Shown here: piece after piece, positions 1-5,155 of the stretch | Layout: every line of letters begins with the position of its first letter | How positions within the stretch are numbered: the stretch's first letter is position 1 | NCBI GenBank assembly: GCA_946886925.1 | Contig: CAMPJQ010000132.1 | Coordinates: forward strand, 1-7,255 | Source of the DNA: an uncultured Terrimonas sp. | Lineage (GTDB): Bacteria > Bacteroidota > Bacteroidia > Chitinophagales > Chitinophagaceae | Direction: 5' to 3' | Length of the DNA: 7,255 nucleotides | Made by a program: the position numbers and the translations under genes | Notes under the pieces: model-generated | Told to the model about the DNA's origin: nothing | The model's input: the letters and a program-made list of their open reading frames with translations, nothing else | Database searches by the model: none

Positions 1-127
1 ATATATTGCTGTATTTCTTATTTTGTTTAATACTCCTTTCGGAACTGAATTCTTTAATTAATTTATAATGAATCGCACATTGAATATCTTTTATGTCTTA
101 CCACTTACTACTTACTACTGCCACTCC
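1..127. other. Non-coding stretch downstream of sufB
   Basis: I see no gene, RNA or convincing terminator here. The stretch is AT-rich. Its part nearest sufB is a heptanucleotide-phased tract (separate entry). A tiny hairpin (TTCC-GAAA-GGAG on the minus strand, 33-44) has only a 4-bp stem with one wobble pair and cannot be called functional. In SUF operons sufC commonly follows sufB closely; here at least 127 bases of non-coding DNA follow sufB, so any sufC begins beyond the left edge. Confidence 0.6.
100..120. repeat. Heptanucleotide tandem repeat (ACCACTT/ACTACTT/ACTACTG)
   Basis: Three consecutive 7-base units, ACCACTT, ACTACTT and ACTACTG, each differ from the ACTACTT consensus by at most one base. 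The same 7-base phase may continue leftward in degenerate form (ATGTCTT at 93-99, ATTGAAT at 79-85), but those units are too diverged to count as firm copies. The tract ends seven bases before the sufB stop codon on the minus strand. No function can be read from it; it looks like a small expanded or decaying intergenic tandem repeat. Confidence 0.6.
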
Positions 128-1576
128 CTATCCCACACTTCCTTCCAGCGTAATGGATAACAATTTCTGTGCCTCCACAGCAAATTCCATGGGTAACTGG
201 TTCAGCACTTCCTTGGCATATCCATTCACAATAAGTGCTACTGCTTTTTCAGTATCTATTCCCCGCTGATTCAGGTAAAATATCTGGTCTTCACCAATTT
301 TTGAAGTGGTGGCTTCATGCTCGATAGTAGCAGATTTGTTTTTGGATTCGATATAGGGGAAAGTATGAGCGCCGCAACGGTCTCCGATCAGTAAAGAATC
401 GCATTGGGTAAAGTTCCTTGCATTTTCTGCCTTACTGCCCACCTGCACCAGCCCACGGTAGCTGTTCTGTCCCTGGCCTGCTGAAATGCCTTTTGAAATG
501 ATCCGGCTTTTGGTGCCCTTACCAATATGATACATCTTAGTGCCTGTGTCGGCAATCTGTTTATTTTTAGTAACGGCAACCGAATAAAATTCGCCGCTTG
601 AATAATCACCCTGCAAAATTACACTGGGATATTTCCATGTAATGGCCGACCCGGTTTCTACCTGCGTCCATGATATCTTGGCATGAGCACCCCTGCAAAC
701 TCCGCGTTTGGTTACAAAATTGTAGATGCCGCCTTTGCCTTCCTTATCGCCGGGATACCAGTTCTGAACGGTACTGTATTTGATTTCGGCGTTTTCAAGC
801 GCTACGAGCTCAACAACGGCCGCATGCATCTGGTTTTCATCGCGTTTCGGCGCCGTGCAGCCTTCTAAATAACTTACATAGCTGCCTTCATCAGCAATGA
901 TGAGGGTACGTTCAAACTGCCCGGTATTTTCGGAGTTGATCCTGAAATAAGTAGACAGTTCCATAGGACAGCGAACGCCTTTGGGAATATATACAAACGA
1001 TCCGTCCGAAAAAACGGCCGCATTCAAAGCTGCATATATATTATCGGAATGAGGTACAACCGAACCCAGGTATTTTTGTATCAATTCGGGATGTTCCTTA
1101 ACCGCCTCGCTTATGGATGAAAAAATGATGCCCTGCTCTTTTAAAGTTTCTTTAAAAGTGGTAGCTACGGAAACACTGTCAAAAACGGCATCAACAGCCA
1201 CACCGGCTAATATTTTTTGTTCCGAAAGAGGGATGCCCAGTTTTTCGAATGTAGCGATCAGTTCAGGATCAACTTCATTCATATCTTTATATTTTGCCTT
1301 GGATTTGGGAGCGGCATAATAGGAAATATCCTGGAAATCAATTTTTGGGAGCTCAAAATTCTGCCAGTGCGGTTCAGGCTGTTTTAAAAATGATTGATAG
1401 GCTTTTAAACGCCAGTCGAGCAGCCATTGGGGTTCCTTCTTTTTAGCAGATATAAAATGTATGGTGTCTTCATTTAATCCCCTCGGGGCTATATCCATCT
1501 CAATATCCGTTACAAAGCCAAATTCATACTCTTTGTCACTGTATTCCTCTAATATGTCAGCACTGTTATTAGCCAT
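128..1576 (-). CDS. sufB: Fe-S cluster assembly scaffold protein SufB
   Basis: SufB is the cytosolic scaffold subunit of the SufBCD complex, where sulfur from the SufS/SufE-type desulfurase system and iron are assembled into a nascent cluster with help from the SufC ATPase. The 482-residue protein is close to the usual length (495 in E. coli). The C-terminal beta-helix core and tail are very conserved: LEGCTAP with Cys240, [12 protein letters not shown] with Cys392, and [12 protein letters not shown] with His420 and Glu421. Cys392 and His420/Glu421 keep the same 28/29-residue spacing as E. coli Cys405 and His433/Glu434, the residues implicated in de novo cluster assembly. The protein ends in LEGSVG, matching the family's typical LEHSVG. 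The start is the ATG at 1574-1576, 33 bases after the A-type carrier gene, with an AT-rich leader and no Shine-Dalgarno. It is probably co-transcribed with that carrier. No defects are visible. Confidence 0.98.
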   Translation of the reverse strand: MANNSADILEEYSDKEYEFGFVTDIEMDIAPRGLNEDTIHFISAKKKEPQWLLDWRLKAYQSFLKQPEPHWQNFELPKIDFQDISYYAAPKSKAKYKDMNEVDPELIATFEKLGIPLSEQKILAGVAVDAVFDSVSVATTFKETLKEQGIIFSSISEAVKEHPELIQKYLGSVVPHSDNIYAALNAAVFSDGSFVYIPKGVRCPMELSTYFRINSENTGQFERTLIIADEGSYVSYLEGCTAPKRDENQMHAAVVELVALENAEIKYSTVQNWYPGDKEGKGGIYNFVTKRGVCRGAHAKISWTQVETGSAITWKYPSVILQGDYSSGEFYSVAVTKNKQIADTGTKMYHIGKGTKSRIISKGISAGQGQNSYRGLVQVGSKAENARNFTQCDSLLIGDRCGAHTFPYIESKNKSATIEHEATTSKIGEDQIFYLNQRGIDTEKAVALIVNGYAKEVLNQLPMEFAVEAQKLLSITLEGSVG

Positions 1577-1609
1577 AATTATAATGTATTATCCCAGACT
1601 ACCAAAAAA

Positions 1610-1936
1610 CTATACTGAAAAGCTTTCTCCACAGCTACAGGTTCTGCTGGCATTCGGATTTTTAAACACCAAACCTTTTCCATTTAGGCCGCCTGAATAA
1701 TCCAACTCGGTGCCATAGAGATATAAAAGACTTTTCATATCAACAACTATCTTAATGCCTTTATCTTCATATAATTCATCCCCGGCTTTCCTTTGATTGT
1801 CGAAATGCAGGTTATACTCAAGTCCGGAGCATCCTCCTCCTTTTACGCCTACCCTCACAAAGGTTTCTTCTTCTCTTTTTTCTTCTGCCATCAACCGGTC
1901 CAGATAGTCTTTTGCAGAAGCCGAAACAGTGATCAT
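1610..1936 (-). CDS. A-type iron-sulfur carrier protein (IscA/SufA/ErpA family)
   Basis: Proteins of this small cytosolic family accept Fe-S clusters from the SufBCD or IscU scaffold and pass them to apo-enzymes. The 108-residue length is typical. The three signature cysteines are present: Cys36 in VKGGGCSGLEY, and Cys100 and Cys102 in the C-terminal TCSCGESF. The segment NPNASRTCSCGESF is the family hallmark just before the C-terminus. The gene is first in the minus-strand pair and lies 33 bases ahead of sufB, so a role as the SUF-dedicated carrier (SufA-like) is inferred from context. Sequence alone does not separate SufA, IscA and ErpA, so no symbol is given. The start is the ATG at 1934-1936, preceded by an AT-rich leader without a Shine-Dalgarno; a promoter-like -7 element lies about 23 bases upstream. 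Confidence 0.95.
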   Translation of the reverse strand: MITVSASAKDYLDRLMAEEKREEETFVRVGVKGGGCSGLEYNLHFDNQRKAGDELYEDKGIKIVVDMKSLLYLYGTELDYSGGLNGKGLVFKNPNASRTCSCGESFSV

Positions 1937-1958
1937 AATAAATGTTTTATACTATTTG

Positions 1959-1966
1959 CAAAGTTA
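1959..1966 (-). promoter_or_regulatory. Bacteroidota-type -7 promoter element for the Fe-S operon
   Basis: On the minus strand the octamer TAACTTTG matches the Bacteroidota sigma-ABfr -7 consensus TAnnTTTG exactly. It lies 22 bases before the ATG of the A-type carrier gene, which would leave a short leader. The -33 partner is poor: the nearest upstream TTTG on that strand (1994-1997) is 27 bases away, longer than the usual spacing of about 17-23. The -7 match and position are seen; promoter activity is inferred. No operator-like inverted repeat was recognised beside it. Confidence 0.5.
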
Positions 1967-2030
1967 CGATTTTTGCCGATAAGAATATTGTCGCAAAGCG
2001 GAAAACAAGGAAATATACTGTAAAATGTGT

Positions 2031-2038
2031 TATTATTG
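2031..2038 (+). promoter_or_regulatory. Weak -7-like element ahead of the DUF3822 gene
   Basis: TATTATTG matches TAnnTTTG at five of its six fixed positions and lies 18 bases before the GTG start at 2057. No TTG or TTTG occurs at a suitable -33 distance. It is the best plus-strand candidate in the 120-base divergent spacer, but one mismatch and no partner make it weak. Confidence 0.2.
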
Positions 2039-2056
2039 CGGCAATAAATCATAAGC

Positions 2057-2899
2057 GTGAATGTTGCATACCAAATACAGGTGCCCATTACGGAACTAGA
2101 GGATGCCGCTCAATGTAATTTATACGTTGAGGTAGCGGCGGATCACCTCCTTTTTGGCATTTTGGATAATAATAAGCGTGAATTTATTGCGTTACAATAT
2201 GTTAATCTTGACAAATACAATGCTTTCAACCATTGTAAAGAGCTCATCTATCACAATGAATGGCTTGCACGGTCGTACAACAGAGTAACGGTAGTATATT
2301 ATTTTCCCGAAAGCATATTGGTTCCTGAACAGGTTTATGATGATAATTTGAATAAAACCTCTGTTGATCTTATTTATGGCGACCTGAATAAGGGCGAAAT
2401 ACTCACTGATAAACTGGCAGGCTGGAACTTATACAATGTATACCGCGTACCCGTGGCGTTGCATCAACTTCTGGGTGCACATTTCCCAAAAGGACATTTT
2501 TACCACGCTTATACTGTAGTATTAAGAAGAAAAGAGCAGGTCAGCAAAAAGACGGAGGGTGATGAAGCCATCCTGATCTTTTACCCGAATAAGCTTCTTT
2601 TTGCATTGTTCCGGAATGGGGAACTGCAAATAATGCAAACTTTCCAATATGAAACGGCCGAAGACGTAACCTGGCATTTGCTGAATGCCTGCCGTCAATT
2701 TAATGCAGATTGTGAGCAGATCATACTTAGGGTATCCGGACTTTTGGATGACCATTCATCTGTATATTCAGAGTTACAAAAATATTTTCTGAACATTGAA
2801 TTAGACGAACATCCTGCGGATTTTAAGTACAATGAAGCGTTTAATGAATATCCCCTTCATTTTTTTACTTCCTTATTCAATACCGCTTTATGCGAATAA
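2057..2899 (+). CDS. DUF3822-family protein of unknown function
   Basis: The 280-residue protein resembles the DUF3822 family, found in Bacteroidota commonly beside rsmD; no function is established to my knowledge. It has no signal peptide and no clear membrane segment, so it is probably cytosolic. Two similar segments are visible: residues 21-50 (NLYVEVAADHLLFGILDNN onward) and 171-199 (AILIFYPNKLLFALFRNGE onward). Each is a strand-turn-strand pattern followed by more strands and a helix (VTVVYYF near 77-83; QIILRVSGLL near 221-230). This repeated layout suggests a two-lobed ASKHA (actin/PilM-like) fold, which is inference. The only upstream in-frame start is GTG at 2057, since a TAA lies 12 bases before it; the ATG at 2061 is out of frame. 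The last 10 bases overlap rsmD, implying translational coupling and perhaps a role tied to rRNA or ribosome maturation. Family assignment is from memory of sequence pattern and context. Confidence 0.85.
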   Translation: MNVAYQIQVPITELEDAAQCNLYVEVAADHLLFGILDNNKREFIALQYVNLDKYNAFNHCKELIYHNEWLARSYNRVTVVYYFPESILVPEQVYDDNLNKTSVDLIYGDLNKGEILTDKLAGWNLYNVYRVPVALHQLLGAHFPKGHFYHAYTVVLRRKEQVSKKTEGDEAILIFYPNKLLFALFRNGELQIMQTFQYETAEDVTWHLLNACRQFNADCEQIILRVSGLLDDHSSVYSELQKYFLNIELDEHPADFKYNEAFNEYPLHFFTSLFNTALCE

Positions 2900-3432
2900 T
2901 TAGTGGAACAGCGGGGGGAAGAAGATTTAACCCGCCGGCCAAAATGCCCCATACGCGTCCCACTACCGATATTGCAAAAGAAGGTCTGTTCAATATAATT
3001 GAAAATAATCTCGATATCACCATTTTAAAAACGCTTGACCTTTTTGGAGGCACCGGCAACATCAGTTATGAACTGGCTTCAAGAGGTGCAAAATCACTTG
3101 TGGTAGTGGAGAAAGATCCCAAAATGCATGCATTTATTGCCAAAAATATTGAATCATTCAGGTTTGAGAATATACAGGTGATAAAGATGGACGTTTTTGC
3201 ATTCATGCGGCAATGCCAAGAGCAATTTGATTTTATTTTTGCGGGACCGCCCTACGCTTTAGGTAATATCGATGATCTGCCGGTTGAAGTGTTCGAAAAT
3301 AATCTGTTGTTCCCGAATGGTTGGTTTGTGCTGGAACATACGCCCAGGAACAATTATGAAAAATCTCCTTATTTCAAAACCGCAAGGAATTATGGCACAA
3401 CGGTGTTTTCGATATTTATAAACAATGTATGA
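2890..3432 (+). CDS. rsmD: RsmD-family 16S rRNA guanine-N2 methyltransferase
   Basis: RsmD methylates the exocyclic N2 of G966 (E. coli numbering) in 16S rRNA on small-subunit particles, using S-adenosylmethionine. The 180-residue length fits the family. Visible motifs in order: the start MRIISGTAGGRRF; RPTTDIAKEGLFNII (23-37), the RPT signature with the following helix; the SAM-binding motif I LDLFGGTGNISYE (49-61); VVVEKD (71-76), the strand whose acidic end binds the ribose; KMD (99-101); and the catalytic-site motif IV AGPPYA (118-123). Motif IV normally reads DPPY/F; here the Asp is Gly119 (GGA at 3244-3246), a notable substitution. The other motifs are intact, so this is not simple decay. 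The ATG overlaps the last 10 bases of the DUF3822 gene, so the two are probably coupled. The stop is followed by a heptanucleotide hairpin spacer. Confidence 0.93.
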   Translation: MRIISGTAGGRRFNPPAKMPHTRPTTDIAKEGLFNIIENNLDITILKTLDLFGGTGNISYELASRGAKSLVVVEKDPKMHAFIAKNIESFRFENIQVIKMDVFAFMRQCQEQFDFIFAGPPYALGNIDDLPVEVFENNLLFPNGWFVLEHTPRNNYEKSPYFKTARNYGTTVFSIFINNV

Positions 3433-3434
3433 TG

Positions 3435-3491
3435 TTTCAGGTTACAGGTTTCAGGAGCATTTTTCTGTAACTTGAATCTTGCAACTTGCAC
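3435..3491. repeat. Facing heptanucleotide arrays forming a hairpin
   Basis: Immediately after the rsmD stop lie three tandem 7-mers, TTTCAGG, TTACAGG and TTTCAGG (3435-3455). After a short T-rich centre come four 7-mers in the opposite sense, TCTGTAA, CTTGAAT, CTTGCAA and CTTGCAC (3464-3491). Bases 3436-3447 (TTCAGGTTACAG) pair with 3465-3476 (CTGTAACTTGAA) as a 12-bp stem with a single G-T wobble and a 17-base loop. The structure fills most of the 79-base spacer between rsmD and the cyclo-ligase gene. It could attenuate or process the transcript, but no T-tract follows the stem, so it is not a standard terminator. Confidence 0.75.
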
Positions 3492-3511
3492 CAACCACCC
3501 ATAGAATCAGC

Positions 3512-4081
3512 ATGACCAAAAAAGAACTGCGGAATATATACAAACAGAAAAGAGTAAAGCTCGGGGAAGCGGAAACTGAAAAGATGCAGGATCTTATAAT
3601 GATTCAGTTTCAGCAATTGCCGTTGCCCTTCCTGCAATACCTGCATACCTACCTGCCTATGGATATACAAAAGGAAGTAGATACTTATCCTGTGATGGAA
3701 TTTTTGAAATTTTCCAATCCGGAGCTCAATATTGTAGTTCCTAAAACCGATCCTGAAGGCAACAGCATGACCCATTACCTGTATGATGAACATACTGTTT
3801 TGGTGGAAAATGAACATCATATTATGGAGCCTGCAGGGGGGCAACCGGTTGACGGCAGTGATATTGACATGGTGTTGGTTCCACTGCTTGCCTTTGATGA
3901 ACGGGGCAACAGGGTGGGCTATGGAAAAGGATTTTACGACAGGTTCCTCGCACAATGCCGTAAAGACGTAATTAAAGTGGGATTGTCTTTTTTTGAAGCG
4001 GAATCGCTTATAGAAGATACTGACGAATTTGATATACCTTTAACTTATTGTGTAACACCACAAAAGGTATATGAATTTTAG
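3512..4081 (+). CDS. 5-formyltetrahydrofolate cyclo-ligase
   Basis: This cytosolic enzyme (MTHFS family) uses ATP to convert 5-formyltetrahydrofolate to 5,10-methenyltetrahydrofolate, returning this folate to the active one-carbon pool. The 189-residue product has the family layout: an N-terminal KKELR (3-7), whose basic residues contact nucleotide phosphate; KEVDT (54-58), resembling the family's substrate-site EV(D/P)T; IMEP (104-107); the glycine-rich VGYGKGFYDRFL (135-146), the hallmark phosphate-binding loop; and DIPLTYCVTP (174-183), matching the family's C-terminal D-P...TP motif. The ATG at 3512 is chosen over an upstream in-frame TTG at 3479 because the TTG lies inside the heptanucleotide repeat and the residues from ATG match the family's usual start. 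No Shine-Dalgarno is visible. The last 11 bases overlap lpxK, implying coupled translation although the two pathways are unrelated. Confidence 0.95.
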   Translation: MTKKELRNIYKQKRVKLGEAETEKMQDLIMIQFQQLPLPFLQYLHTYLPMDIQKEVDTYPVMEFLKFSNPELNIVVPKTDPEGNSMTHYLYDEHTVLVENEHHIMEPAGGQPVDGSDIDMVLVPLLAFDERGNRVGYGKGFYDRFLAQCRKDVIKVGLSFFEAESLIEDTDEFDIPLTYCVTPQKVYEF

Positions 4082-5147
4082 TTCCTTCTGGCTCAGATCG
4101 TTCAGAGTGTTGTTGTTCCCATTTTCCTTTTTATATGGAACGGCCGTTAAGGTGAGGAATTATTTATATGACAATGAGATCATTCAATCTATAGAATTTA
4201 GTTTCCCTGTAATCTGCGTTGGTAACATTTCAGTGGGTGGCACGGGTAAGTCGCCTATGGTGGAATATCTGTTAAGGCTGCTGGTTCACCGCTATAAAAC
4301 GGCAACCCTCAGCCGGGGGTATAAACGCAAAACGAGGGGTTATGTGCTGGCCGATGATAAAACCACGGCGCTTGATATTGGTGATGAGCCTATGCAGTTT
4401 CATATTAAGTTTCCCGAGGTTACAGTGGCAGTAGGTGAAGAACGGGCTATCGCTATTCCACAATTGTTGTTCGACCGGCCCGAAACAGATGTTATTATAC
4501 TCGATGATGCTTTGCAGCACAGGACGGTAAAAGCCGGACTTAATATTTTGCTTACCGATTACAATAACCTTTTTACAAGGGATATGTTTTTGCCTGCCGG
4601 CGATTTGCGCGATAGCAGGAGCAGCTATAAAAGAGCCAGCATTATAATTGTTACCAAATGCAACGATAATTTTGGGAGCGCAGAAAAGGAAAAGATCATA
4701 TCGGAAATACAGCCCTTAGCACGGCAACATCTGTTTTTTACAGGCATCAGGTATGGCGCACCCTATCATATTATTTCAAGGGCTATCAAACGCATGTCTA
4801 AAGAAACGGAAGTATTGCTGGCCTGTGGCATCGCTAACCCCGGTTCATTAAAACAATATATACAGGAAGAGAGTGCGGCTTATGATGCTATATATTACCG
4901 GGATCATTATATTTTTACTATTGATGATCTCAAAGATATCCGGCAGAGATTTGAAAAAATAAAAGCGGCGGATAAAATGATACTTGTAACCGAAAAGGAC
5001 GCAGTGCGATTGGTAAAATTTGCCACGCAGTTGAAAGATCTGCCGGTGTATGTACTTCCTATTGAAACGTATTTTTTATTTAACGAATCGCAACGATTCA
5101 ATTTTTTAATCGAAAAATTTATACAGGATTTAAAAATAAAATCTTAA
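4071..5147 (+). CDS. lpxK: Tetraacyldisaccharide 4'-kinase LpxK
   Basis: LpxK phosphorylates the 4' position of tetraacyldisaccharide 1-phosphate to give lipid IVA, an inner-membrane step of lipid A synthesis. The 358-residue protein begins with a hydrophobic, basic-flanked segment (about residues 6-27) that fits the family's N-terminal membrane anchor. Further motifs are the P-loop GNISVGGTGKSP (51-62), SRGY (81-84), GDEPMQF (104-110), DDALQHR (145-151) carrying the Walker-B-like acidic pair Asp145/Asp146 (commonly DDGFQHR elsewhere), LPAGDLRDS (174-182), a GIANP motif and VTEKDAVRL near the C-terminus. All expected catalytic elements are present. The ATG overlaps the end of the cyclo-ligase gene by 11 bases, and rnr begins 8 bases after the stop, so it is probably part of one transcript. 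Its presence is good evidence for a lipid A-bearing outer membrane. Confidence 0.97.
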   Translation: MNFSSFWLRSFRVLLFPFSFLYGTAVKVRNYLYDNEIIQSIEFSFPVICVGNISVGGTGKSPMVEYLLRLLVHRYKTATLSRGYKRKTRGYVLADDKTTALDIGDEPMQFHIKFPEVTVAVGEERAIAIPQLLFDRPETDVIILDDALQHRTVKAGLNILLTDYNNLFTRDMFLPAGDLRDSRSSYKRASIIIVTKCNDNFGSAEKEKIISEIQPLARQHLFFTGIRYGAPYHIISRAIKRMSKETEVLLACGIANPGSLKQYIQEESAAYDAIYYRDHYIFTIDDLKDIRQRFEKIKAADKMILVTEKDAVRLVKFATQLKDLPVYVLPIETYFLFNESQRFNFLIEKFIQDLKIKS

Positions 5148-5155
5148 TTGCACGT

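Noticed and set aside
33..44. Small hairpin TTCC-GAAA-GGAG (minus strand) as a sufB terminator
   Set aside because: Only a 4-bp stem with one wobble pair and no T-run directly after it on the minus strand; too weak to call.
2140..2153. End of a 16S rRNA gene, suggested by GGATCACCTCCTTT
   Set aside because: The upstream sequence does not continue as 16S rRNA beyond a short resemblance, and the region is an uninterrupted, sensible protein-coding frame.
3479..3511. Upstream in-frame TTG start that would add 11 residues to the 5-formyltetrahydrofolate cyclo-ligase
   Set aside because: The extra codons lie largely within the heptanucleotide repeat, and the protein from ATG 3512 (MTKKELR) already matches the family's normal N-terminus.
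3437..3955. 172-codon minus-strand open frame opposite the cyclo-ligase gene
   Set aside because: It overlaps a clearly recognised enzyme gene almost entirely and its translation shows no recognisable domain.
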